DNA from: Planctomycetales bacterium
GTDB taxonomy: Bacteria > Planctomycetota > SBBH01
Direction: 5' to 3'
Assembly: GCA_005239795.1 (NCBI GenBank)
Contig: SBBH01000084.1
Location: forward strand, 1 to 15,718
DNA length: 15,718 nucleotides
Position numbers and translations under genes: made by a program. Of the stretch, positions 7,448 through 14,196 are shown piece after piece (position 1 is the first letter of the stretch; every line of letters begins with the position of its first letter). The notes under the pieces were generated by a model, which searched no databases, was not told the origin of the DNA, and worked only from the letters and a program-made list of their open reading frames with translations.

Positions 7448-8161
7448 ATGGCATTGAAGGCGATCTTTCTGGACGCGGGCTATACCCTCCTCCATCCGGT
7501 CCCCTCTCTGGGAGGAATCTATGCGGAGGTCGCCGAGACGTTCGGCGTCCAAATCCCGCCGACGCGGTTCGAGCGGGCGTTCGGCCCGATCTGGGATCGC
7601 CATGCGCGAGAGGTTCTGGAAAATCCAGATCTCCTCCGGGAGTCTGACACGGAGCACCGTGCCATGTGGGAAGGTTTCACGCGGCAACTCCATGCCGCCA
7701 TCCCCGAGATGGTTGTCCCGTTCGACTCGTGGTTCGACCGGCTCTACCAACGGTTCGGCGACCCGCAAGTCTGGACGCCTTTCCCGGAGGCCCGCCAAGC
7801 CCTCCAGACCCTGCGCGAGCAAGGTCTCTGGGTGGGGGTCCTCTCCAACTGGGACTCGCGCCTCGAGGTGATTCTCGAGGGAAACGGCCTGACTCCATTC
7901 GTGCATGACGTCGTGATCTCTTCCCAGGTGGGGTACCGCAAACCTCACCCAGAGATCTTCCGAATTGCCTGTGCTCGTGCCGGAGTACATCCGGAGGAAG
8001 CGGTTCACGTGGGGGACTCCTGGAGCGACGACGTGGAGGGGGCCCGGGCGGCTAATCTCAACCCGATTCTCCTCTGTCGGTACAACGGCGATCTCCCGGA
8101 GGGGGTAACCGCCGTACGAAGCCTTTCGGAGCTTTCCGCCGTTCGAGATCTCGTGAAGTAG
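7448..8161 (+). CDS. HAD-superfamily hydrolase (subfamily IA, HDHD3/DREG-2-like)
   Basis: The only plus-strand gene; 237 residues. Motif I is FLDAGYTLLHP with nucleophile D9; the position two residues later, Asp in classical DxD phosphatases, is glycine (G11). Motif II is LSNWDSRLE (S133), motif III is GYRKPHPEIF (K165), and motif IV is HVGDSWSDDVEGARAA (D190, D194/D195). The cap is inserted between motifs I and II, as in subfamily IA, and SNWDSRL resembles the HDHD3-like group. The substrate cannot be read from sequence. The setting inside a B12 cluster without a CobC-type phosphatase makes alpha-ribazole-phosphate phosphatase one hypothesis, but the missing second Asp weakens a phosphatase call. 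The gene is divergent from cobD and convergent with cbiB, with only 11 nt between stops and no terminator. GAGG lies just 2 nt before the ATG; an in-frame TTG at 7454 would have better spacing. Confidence 0.88.
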   Translation: MALKAIFLDAGYTLLHPVPSLGGIYAEVAETFGVQIPPTRFERAFGPIWDRHAREVLENPDLLRESDTEHRAMWEGFTRQLHAAIPEMVVPFDSWFDRLYQRFGDPQVWTPFPEARQALQTLREQGLWVGVLSNWDSRLEVILEGNGLTPFVHDVVISSQVGYRKPHPEIFRIACARAGVHPEEAVHVGDSWSDDVEGARAANLNPILLCRYNGDLPEGVTAVRSLSELSAVRDLVK

Positions 8162-8172
8162 GTTCTTTACAA

Positions 8173-9117
8173 TCACAAGGGACCTCCGGCCACGAAAGCT
8201 CCCAGAGCGAGAGCTAGGATCTCCGCTAAATACATCGCCCGAACGATCGACTGCACGTCTGCCGGCGCCAACGGGCGATCCCCTCCCACAAGCCAAGGAC
8301 GATCCACCCATTCTCCTGCGTAGCGGACCGGCCCTCCCAGGCGTACAGCGAGGGCTCCTGCCGCGGCCGCCTCGGGATATCCTGCGTTGAGACTTGCGTG
8401 GCGACAGCCCTGCTGGATCGCGACACGGAGGGCGTTGGCGGCATCCAGGCGCAGGAAGAAACCCGCGGCGGCCAGGAGAAATGCCGTCAAGCGGGCCGGC
8501 ACGAAGTTCAGGAGGTCGTCCAAGCGGGCGGCGCACTTCCCGAAATATTCGTGACGGGGGGTCCTATGGCCGATCATCGAGTCGAGGGTATTGGCGGCCT
8601 TGTACGCCATTGCCAGAGGAACCCCGCCCAACATGAGGTAAACGAGGGGCGCGATCACGCCGTCGCATGCGCTTTCAGCCACGGACTCGGTGGTAGCGCG
8701 CAGGATTTCTTCCCTGCTTAAGTCCGCCGTGTCACGTCCGACGATCCGTGAAAGCCGCCGACGGGCCCCGGGAAGATCATTTTCCTCGACTCGGCGGACC
8801 ACCGACCGCGCTTCCGCGGTCAGGTCCCGCGCCGCCAAGGCTTGGGCGCCCAGAAGGACTGCCGTCCCCCATGCAAGCGGCGCCCATGCGACCGCGAGAT
8901 GCATCAGGAGGAACCATGCGATGGCAAACACGCCGACGACAAGCCCTGCTGTGAGCAGAAGGCCGCTCGCAAACGCCACTCGCGGATGAGGACTCCATAA
9001 TTTTTTCTCCCACCAGGCGATGATCCTCCCCATGCCGACAACGGGATGGGGAAGCCATCGGGGGTCGCCGATCAGCCAGTCCAACCCTACCGACCCCGCG
9101 ACAAGGAGCGGATTCAT
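8173..9117 (-). CDS. cbiB: Adenosylcobinamide-phosphate synthase (CbiB; CobD of the aerobic-pathway nomenclature)
   Basis: Membrane enzyme that condenses adenosylcobyric acid with aminopropanol (phosphate), the product of CobD. The protein has 314 residues, normal length. Family motifs are LDWLIGDPRWLPHPVVGMG (12-30), TESVAES (143-149), KAANTLDSMIGH (173-184), NFVPARL (204-210) and LNAGYPEAA (243-251). Hydrophobic segments lie at about 48-72, 77-96, 155-172, 209-224 and 294-312. The start overlaps the cobQ stop as ATGA. The stop is 11 nt from the convergent HAD stop, with no terminator-like hairpin between them, so cbiB transcription probably continues antisense through the HAD gene. Confidence 0.95.
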   Translation of the reverse strand: MNPLLVAGSVGLDWLIGDPRWLPHPVVGMGRIIAWWEKKLWSPHPRVAFASGLLLTAGLVVGVFAIAWFLLMHLAVAWAPLAWGTAVLLGAQALAARDLTAEARSVVRRVEENDLPGARRRLSRIVGRDTADLSREEILRATTESVAESACDGVIAPLVYLMLGGVPLAMAYKAANTLDSMIGHRTPRHEYFGKCAARLDDLLNFVPARLTAFLLAAAGFFLRLDAANALRVAIQQGCRHASLNAGYPEAAAAGALAVRLGGPVRYAGEWVDRPWLVGGDRPLAPADVQSIVRAMYLAEILALALGAFVAGGPL

Positions 9118-10673
9118 GAGACTCCCCGGCTCTGAACAAGATGTTTCGCGCGGGACTGCGTTGACATCACCAGCCCTTCTCGGGCAAAGAGAGCTTCCAG
9201 GTCGATCGACGACTCGACCACACGGGTCCAGCGGTCGATCGCCTTCAAACGTGCGCGCGCGAAGGACAGGGAAGAAAGGGCACGCGGCAATCCCACCTGC
9301 TGGCGCGCCCAGGCCAGAAACGAACGACGGAAACTATCGTTTTCGAAAAGCCCATGGATATAGCATCCCAGGAGGCGGCCGCCGTCAAGACATACCCCGT
9401 CCACCGTGCGGACCGGCCGGCCGTTACGCAGCTCGATCCGGAAAGCGGGCTTCGCGCCGCCGATGGGAGTCTTTCCACAATGGACTTCGTATCCCGTGAC
9501 CGTTCCTCGGTAATACGGCAGGGCGCATCGGGCCCGGACCTGAGCCAATGTCTTCTTTTTTTGAAATCGCGTTTCGGTCGGCAGAAGACCAAGCCCCCGC
9601 ACGACTCGCCGGTTGGATTCCACCCCCGCGGGATCCCGGATGGCTTTTCCCATCATCTGAAAACCTCCGCAGAGGCCCATGAGGATCGCGCCTCGACGGC
9701 GGGCGTCCTCTATGGCGCGGGCCATCCCGCCCTGATTCATCCACGCCAGGTCGGCGACGGTCTTCTTGGAACCCGGCAGAAGGATGACGTGGGCGCGGCG
9801 AAGTTCGCCTGGGTCGTTGATAAGCGTCAAGTCCACACCTGGCTCGTTCGCCAAAGGGTCCAGGTCGGTGAAATTGGCGACGTGTGGGAAACGAATGACG
9901 GCGACACGGAGGCGGCGGGAATCCCCGAAGAAGGTTCGGGAAAAGCGATCGAGATTGAGACTATCTTCAGCGTCCAAGTTTAAATCTGGAACGTCAGGAA
10001 TAACCCCCAGGACGGGGACGCCGGTCAAGCGCGTCAGCTGTTCCGGACCGTCCCCGAGGTGCCTGACTTCCCCTTTGAGCCGGTTGATGACGAAACCATG
10101 TATGCGTTTCCGTTCGGAAGGGGACAGCAAGGCCCAGGTGCCGTACAGAGAGGCAAACACGCCTCCCCGATCGATGTCGGCGACCAGGATCACCGAGGCG
10201 TCCGCCAGCTCGGCCGTCCAGGAATTGGCCAGATCCCGGTCCCGTAGGTTGATTTCCGCCGCCCCGCCGGCTCCCTCAAGAACCAGGACGTCGAACCGGC
10301 TGGCGAGGTCCTTGTAGGCGCGTCGGACTGCCGTGGCGAAGTGGCTGCGGCGGGCCCAGTACCGGTCGATGGTCAGGGTCCCTTGGGGGCGTCCCAGGAC
10401 CACGATATTGGATTTCCCATTCCCCTCTGGCTTAAGGAGGATCGGGTTCATCGATGCCTCGGGGGGGACGCCAGCGGCCGCCGCCTGGAATGCCTGGGCG
10501 CGGGCGATTTCTTCCCCGCGCGGCGTCACGCAAGAGTTGAGGGACGTGTTCTGGGCTTTGAACGGAGCGACCCGTACGCCGCGCTGCGCCAGAGCTCGGC
10601 AGAGCGCCGCGCACAGGGCGCTCTTGCCGGCGTTGGAGGCGGTCCCTAGGACCATCAGGGCGCGGGCCGGCAT
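9114..10673 (-). CDS. cobQ: Cobyric acid synthase (glutamine-hydrolysing a,c-tetra-amidase, CobQ/CbiP)
   Basis: Amidates four peripheral carboxylates (b, d, e, g) of adenosylcobyrinic acid a,c-diamide, using glutamine and ATP. The protein has 519 residues, as expected. The N-terminal MinD/dethiobiotin-synthetase-like ATPase domain has GTASNAGKS (10-18), QNTSLNS (41-47) and LEGAGGAAEINL (132-143). The C-terminal class I glutaminase-like domain has the nucleophile C335 in GLCGGFQMMG (333-342), GYEVH (394-398) and the histidine H440 in YIHGLFEN. Usual forms are TASxxGKS and EGAGSPAEINL, so the domain is slightly divergent but intact. The stop overlaps cbiB by 4 nt (ATGA) and the start directly abuts the cobO stop. 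Confidence 0.96.
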   Translation of the reverse strand: MPARALMVLGTASNAGKSALCAALCRALAQRGVRVAPFKAQNTSLNSCVTPRGEEIARAQAFQAAAAGVPPEASMNPILLKPEGNGKSNIVVLGRPQGTLTIDRYWARRSHFATAVRRAYKDLASRFDVLVLEGAGGAAEINLRDRDLANSWTAELADASVILVADIDRGGVFASLYGTWALLSPSERKRIHGFVINRLKGEVRHLGDGPEQLTRLTGVPVLGVIPDVPDLNLDAEDSLNLDRFSRTFFGDSRRLRVAVIRFPHVANFTDLDPLANEPGVDLTLINDPGELRRAHVILLPGSKKTVADLAWMNQGGMARAIEDARRRGAILMGLCGGFQMMGKAIRDPAGVESNRRVVRGLGLLPTETRFQKKKTLAQVRARCALPYYRGTVTGYEVHCGKTPIGGAKPAFRIELRNGRPVRTVDGVCLDGGRLLGCYIHGLFENDSFRRSFLAWARQQVGLPRALSSLSFARARLKAIDRWTRVVESSIDLEALFAREGLVMSTQSRAKHLVQSRGVS

Positions 10674-11252
10674 TTAAAACTCGATTCCAGGTTGGGCTTT
10701 GATGCCGCTTTTGAAAGGATGTTTCACCATCCGGATCTCGCTCACCAAATCCGCCGCCTCGATGAGCGTGGCAGGCGCCCCACGTCCCGTCAGGACGACG
10801 TGCTGGCCCGCCGGGCGCGACTGTAACGCCGCGAGGACCGGCGCAAGCGGCAGGAGATCCTTCGCCAGAACCACATTGATCTCATCGAGGACCAGGAGAT
10901 CCACGGATGCGTCCGAGAGGAAGGGCTTCACCAGATCCCATCCTTCGAGTGCCAGGAGACGGTTGCGTTGCGGGTCCTTCGTCTCCCAGGTAAACTTGTC
11001 TCCAAGGGGGACGATCGACAACTTTCCCCCGAACGCCTTGGCTGCTTCCCACTCGCCTGTAGGGCGAGCCCCCTTGATGAACTGAAACATCCGGATGGAA
11101 AATCCCTGGCCGAGCGCCCGAACCGCCAGCCCCAGGGCCGCCGTCGTCTTTCCTTTTCCATCTCCGGTATAGACCAGCACCAATCCACGTCGCTCCGGAT
11201 TCTGCCTCACGGGGTGATAACCGGGCGTATCGGGTCGGAGGGAAGGTGTCAT
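10674..11252 (-). CDS. cobO: Cob(I)yrinic acid a,c-diamide adenosyltransferase (CobO/BtuR/CobA-type corrinoid adenosyltransferase)
   Basis: Attaches the 5'-deoxyadenosyl group from ATP to Co(I) of the corrin, just before CobQ acts. The protein has 192 residues, normal length. The P-loop is TGDGKGKTTAA (29-39). FQFIKG (57-61 region), LDEIN (122-126), LTGRGAP (154-160) and the C-terminal KAQPGIEF are classic for the CobO/BtuR family, as opposed to PduO or EutT types. The frame is open 40 codons further upstream, but I chose the ATG at 11252 because it follows the previous stop by 19 nt. A GC-only hairpin (CGGG-ACT-CCCG on the minus strand, 11255-11265) sits 2 nt before the ATG and contains the GGGA that would act as ribosome site, so initiation may be tuned by local structure. 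The enzyme needs Co(I); nearby ferredoxin modules are possible reductants (inference). Confidence 0.95.
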   Translation of the reverse strand: MTPSLRPDTPGYHPVRQNPERRGLVLVYTGDGKGKTTAALGLAVRALGQGFSIRMFQFIKGARPTGEWEAAKAFGGKLSIVPLGDKFTWETKDPQRNRLLALEGWDLVKPFLSDASVDLLVLDEINVVLAKDLLPLAPVLAALQSRPAGQHVVLTGRGAPATLIEAADLVSEIRMVKHPFKSGIKAQPGIEF

Positions 11253-11271
11253 GACGGGAGTCCCGAATTCC

Positions 11272-11649
11272 TCATGCCTTTTCCGCCGGGTAGAGCCCGT
11301 GCAGATGGTCATGTATGACGTCAAGATGCTGGTAGAACCGCTCGCAATCGGACGCCAGCCGCTCGAGATCAAGATCCACCTGTTTGCAGACGACGGTGAG
11401 GGTCTTCACATACCCTTCGGCGGACTTCCCCTGAACCTGTCCCAACCGTTTCTCCAACGCGATCCGCGATTGCGCGAAGAGCTGGCGGAGAGTCGACAAG
11501 TCCTGCGCTTCCGAGAGCGATTTGAGCGGGCCTGGCTTTCCGATCGCGACGGCGCAATCGGTCCGGTCGTGGTCCATCTCCGCTTTGGGCCGGTCCCCCA
11601 GCAGATTTGCAAGTCCCAGCCTCAACGAGGCGATTTCATGACAGGCCAT
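11272..11649 (-). CDS. Small helical protein, probably DUF3209 family, of unknown function
   Basis: 125 residues, predicted mostly helical, no signal peptide or membrane segment. The opening MACHEIASLRLGL, the central GPLKSLSEAQDL (40-51) and the end HDHLHGLYPAEKA resemble my recollection of DUF3209 proteins that neighbour CbiX in other cobalamin clusters; I could not check this. It has four histidines near the C-terminus (H108, H113, H115, H117) plus C4/H5, C32, C89 and C102, so metal binding is plausible. It lies between the cobalt chelatase (12 nt after the cbiX stop) and cobO (19 nt before its start). That position suggests a cobalt-delivery or chelatase-accessory role, which is inference only. 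GGGGG lies 5 nt before the ATG at 11649. Confidence 0.85.
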   Translation of the reverse strand: MACHEIASLRLGLANLLGDRPKAEMDHDRTDCAVAIGKPGPLKSLSEAQDLSTLRQLFAQSRIALEKRLGQVQGKSAEGYVKTLTVVCKQVDLDLERLASDCERFYQHLDVIHDHLHGLYPAEKA

Positions 11650-11661
11650 TCCATCCCCCTT

Positions 11662-12864
11662 TCATGCGTCGATCTGCAGATCGAAGTGTTCCGAGAGCCA
11701 TTTTCCACCCACGAGATGCGACTCCACCATCCGCTGGGCGGACTCCGGCGTCATCGCCTTGTACCAGACTCCCTCCGGATAGACCGCAGCCATCGGTCCT
11801 TCCCCGCACCGTCCGAGACAGAGCGTCGGGGTGGCGATCACCTTCTTGGAAAGACCGCTCTTTCGTAAAGACTGCCTCACCGACTCCAGCACCGCGCGTC
11901 CCCCCTTGGGCCCGCAATCCTCCGCAACGCAAACGAGAACGTGATGTTCCGGCGTCCATGGGTGGGCGTGCGGGACCGCGCCGGCCTTGTCGGCGTCAGC
12001 CAATTGGCGGTGCTTGGCGATCCGGCGGGCAGCTTTCACTCCCCCCAGCTCCTTTTCGAACCCCGGGAGATGCGCTTGGTACTTGCAGACGTCGCATCGG
12101 CCGATCGGCTCCTGACGGATCCCTTTGGCCACCTGGGACAGGACGACTTCGACAAGACGGGGATCTGGGCCGAGGATTTCAGCCTGGGCGATCGGAACCC
12201 ATGGGTAGCGCCTGTGGGCCCGGCCCACCTCTTCCCCGATCCGACCCAGAATGGCGCCCGGCAGGACCAGACATGGGATCACCACCATGGACCGGGGCTC
12301 CAAACGCATCGCGTGAGCGATGGCCGTCGGAAGATCTGGCTTCGTGACCCCCACATAGGCCGTCTCCACAGACCGATAACTGTGCCCTTCCGCGAAGAGC
12401 CGAGCGAGTTTCGCAAGGTCGCTGTTGGCATCGGGATCGCTCGAGCCGCGGCCCACGAGGATCACGGCCGTCTCCTCCGGCGGGTTTCCCTGAAGACGGT
12501 CGGCGGCTGCCCGGCCCCGCTCCCGGAGCAGGCCCAGAACGAGCGGGTGCATTCCCAAGGGAGGAGCCAGAAAGAACTCGCACTGCGGGTGGCGCGCGCG
12601 TGCGCGCGTAATGTGCTCGGGAATGTCGCTCTTCAGATGGCCGGCGGCTAAGAGCGCTGTCGTCACGACGACGATCCGGCGCACCCCACTTGCGGCGAGC
12701 AGGTCCAGACCTTCCGTCACATCGGGAGAGGCGAGCTCTGTGTAGCTCAAGCCCACGGCACATCCGGCGCTACGGCGTACGGCCTCGGCGAGGGCCTCTG
12801 CGCCGGGGCGGTCTTCGCCGCTCCGGGAGCCGTGGGCAACCAGCAGGATCGCGTCCTTAACCAT
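11662..12864 (-). CDS. cbiX: Sirohydrochlorin cobaltochelatase CbiX (long form) fused to a [2Fe-2S] ferredoxin domain
   Basis: Inserts Co2+ into sirohydrochlorin, committing the tetrapyrrole to the cobalt-early route. The protein has 400 residues. The N-terminal CbiX domain (1-125) carries the metal/catalytic histidines H11 (VAHGSR) and H76 (HLKSDIP). The second CbiX-like repeat (about 130-250) has VGRGSSD where an active domain would have a histidine, as expected when only one half is catalytic. A CDVC pair follows (C257, C260). Residues about 305-395 form a thioredoxin-like [2Fe-2S] domain with C312, C317, C349 and C353 (CVAEDC and CLGRC) and the GVWYKAMTPE block. No polyhistidine stretch is present. 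The frame opens 20 codons upstream, but the ATG at 12864 gives MVKDAILLVAHGS, the canonical start, and overlaps the cobA stop by 8 nt. Confidence 0.93.
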   Translation of the reverse strand: MVKDAILLVAHGSRSGEDRPGAEALAEAVRRSAGCAVGLSYTELASPDVTEGLDLLAASGVRRIVVVTTALLAAGHLKSDIPEHITRARARHPQCEFFLAPPLGMHPLVLGLLRERGRAAADRLQGNPPEETAVILVGRGSSDPDANSDLAKLARLFAEGHSYRSVETAYVGVTKPDLPTAIAHAMRLEPRSMVVIPCLVLPGAILGRIGEEVGRAHRRYPWVPIAQAEILGPDPRLVEVVLSQVAKGIRQEPIGRCDVCKYQAHLPGFEKELGGVKAARRIAKHRQLADADKAGAVPHAHPWTPEHHVLVCVAEDCGPKGGRAVLESVRQSLRKSGLSKKVIATPTLCLGRCGEGPMAAVYPEGVWYKAMTPESAQRMVESHLVGGKWLSEHFDLQIDA

Positions 12865-13636
12865 GCGCGAAAGCTCCCTGGATCTTGCCGATGCGTCCCA
12901 TCTTCTCCCAGAAGGCAACGACATCCCCCACGATGAAAAGACCCGGCGTCATGATCTTGGAAGCTTCGACCGCCGAGGCAATGCTGGCCAGCGTCCCGGA
13001 CACCGTCTTTTGGTCCGGCCAGGAGATTCGCGAAAGGCAGGCGGCAGGCGTGGCGGGAGCAAGACCGTTCCGGATCAACTGCTGGGCTAGATTCCCAACC
13101 TTCCCCATACACAGATAAAAAACGATCGTGATGCGTCCCGAGGAGAGAAGATGCCAAGGAATATCAACCAGAGTCCCTGACTCAGCCTGGCTCGCGGTCA
13201 AAAGGATGACCGATGAAGCATGGTCTCGGTGCGTCAGGGGAAGTCCCAGAAGACTCGCTCCGCCGACACCGGCGCTGATTCCCGGCACCACCTCCCACTC
13301 GATTCCGTGGGCTGCCAAATGGGCGATCTCTTCTCCCCCTCGGCCGAACACACAGGGGTCCCCTCCTTTGAGTCGCACGACCGTTCGATATCGGCGAGCG
13401 GCTTCGACTAGCTCCCGATGGATCGTGTCTTGACGTCCCGGCCGATCTTCGCCGCACCGTTTGCCAACATCAACCCGAAGGATGTCCGCCCGGCACCAAC
13501 GCCACATTTCCTCTGGAATCAGGGCATCGTGGAAGACTATATCCGCTTTACCCAGGACCTTGGATCCGCGCACCGTGATGAGATCCGCCGCCCCCGGCCC
13601 CGCCCCGATAATGTAGACCTTCATTCCTCCATTCAT
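12857..13636 (-). CDS. cobA: Uroporphyrinogen-III C-methyltransferase (SUMT)
   Basis: Methylates uroporphyrinogen III at C2 and C7 to give precorrin-2, the entry to cobalamin and siroheme. The protein has 259 residues, a stand-alone SUMT without the CysG dehydrogenase/ferrochelatase part. Motifs are IIGAGPGAADLITVRG (9-24), VRLKGGDPCVFGRGGEE (87-103), VVPGISAGVGG (116-126) and PLTHRDHASSV (133-143). The RLKGGDP and THRD blocks separate it from CobM/CbiF. Oxidation of precorrin-2 to sirohydrochlorin would need an enzyme not seen here. I chose the ATG at 13636: it overlaps the upstream stop as ATGA and has AGGGAG 7 nt away. The ATG at 13624 has GGAGG only 1 nt before it, too close. Confidence 0.93.
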   Translation of the reverse strand: MNGGMKVYIIGAGPGAADLITVRGSKVLGKADIVFHDALIPEEMWRWCRADILRVDVGKRCGEDRPGRQDTIHRELVEAARRYRTVVRLKGGDPCVFGRGGEEIAHLAAHGIEWEVVPGISAGVGGASLLGLPLTHRDHASSVILLTASQAESGTLVDIPWHLLSSGRITIVFYLCMGKVGNLAQQLIRNGLAPATPAACLSRISWPDQKTVSGTLASIASAVEASKIMTPGLFIVGDVVAFWEKMGRIGKIQGAFAHG

Positions 13637-14196
13637 TCCCGTGCTCCCTGCTCGGAAGACAACGCGAACGTTGAAAGGATCTCCTGGAAACCGGTCTCCT
13701 GTTCGGGTCTGTAGGGGCCCCGAAGCTTCCCTTCGATCCGGATTCGCTCGGGAGAGATGCGGAAGGCACATCCCCCCTCGAAGTTAAAAACATGCAGGGC
13801 CAGCGAGGTCTTTTCGGAAAGGTCCTTTTTCCTCACGGCAAAGGCGCTCCCGAGCCGCTCGGGGGAGATGTGAACATGCAGAGGATTGTTCTGGATGTTG
13901 AAGAACTTTCCCCGGCTGTATCCGCCCAGCTCGCCCACCGATTCCAGCACACAGCCGTCGGTGCGCACGATGAAGCGCACGGGGTTCAAGCCCTTGAGCG
14001 CCTCCATCAAGGCGTCGAAATGCGATAGATCGATTTCCGTTGATTCATCTCCCTTCAAGGCCGCCAAGACATGCACCTCCGGAACACCCAGGCGCGCCGC
14101 GAAGGGGCCGATGGAGCCTGGTTTCTCCCGGAAGTACGCCTCCCGCAAGCTGGCGGCCACGGAAGCGTCGATCCCGATGGGCGAACGGTAGATCAC
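13633..14196 (-). CDS. HutX/ChuX-like (heme-carrier fold) protein in the cobalamin operon
   Basis: 187 residues, cytoplasmic by appearance. By eye it follows the HutX/ChuX/HugX intracellular heme-utilisation family. There is a helical N-terminal third (about 12-48), then a conserved pattern of NPVRFIVRTDGCVLE (71-85), RGKFFNIQ (95-102), LHVHISPERLGSAFAVRK (106-123) and LALHVFNFEGGCAFRI (132-147). H107 and H109 line up with the LHGH of Vibrio HutX; H135 is another candidate ligand. The start is GTG at 14196, chosen because it forms a GTGA overlap with the ferredoxin stop and has AAGG 7 nt upstream. Its stop overlaps the cobA start as ATGA. Coupling to SUMT suggests binding of a tetrapyrrole or precorrin rather than imported heme, though a heme role is not excluded. 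The exact function is unknown. Confidence 0.75.
   Translation of the reverse strand: MIYRSPIGIDASVAASLREAYFREKPGSIGPFAARLGVPEVHVLAALKGDESTEIDLSHFDALMEALKGLNPVRFIVRTDGCVLESVGELGGYSRGKFFNIQNNPLHVHISPERLGSAFAVRKKDLSEKTSLALHVFNFEGGCAFRISPERIRIEGKLRGPYRPEQETGFQEILSTFALSSEQGARE
13644..13649 (-). promoter_or_regulatory. Shine-Dalgarno fixing the cobA start
   Basis: Reads AGGGAG on the minus strand, 7 nt before the ATG at 13636, inside the last codons of the HutX-like gene. It supports the MNGGMKV start over the internal ATG at 13624. Confidence 0.65.

Noticed and set aside
7861..7880. Inverted repeat CCTCGAG-6 nt-CTCGAGG inside the HAD gene
   Set aside because: It results from two Leu-Glu codon pairs using the same codons, is not followed by a T-run, and lies mid-gene, so it is not a terminator.
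8162..8172. Possible bidirectional terminator between the HAD gene and cbiB
   Set aside because: The gap is only 11 nt and contains no inverted repeat.
7382..8536. A 384-codon minus-strand frame across the HAD gene and the end of cbiB
   Set aside because: It runs through parts of cbiB in another frame and antisense to the HAD gene. The arginine-rich translation is typical of a shadow; it does not link cbiB to cobD.
12592..12610. 19-nt run of alternating purines and pyrimidines (mostly GC repeats), a potential Z-DNA tract
   Set aside because: It lies within cbiX and is explained by codons of an Ala/Arg-rich stretch (TRARARH); nothing around it suggests a regulatory role.
12857..13636. cobA as CobM/CbiF (precorrin-4 methyltransferase)
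   Set aside because: The VRLKGGDPCVFGRGGEE and PLTHRDHASS blocks are SUMT signatures; CobM/CbiF lack them.
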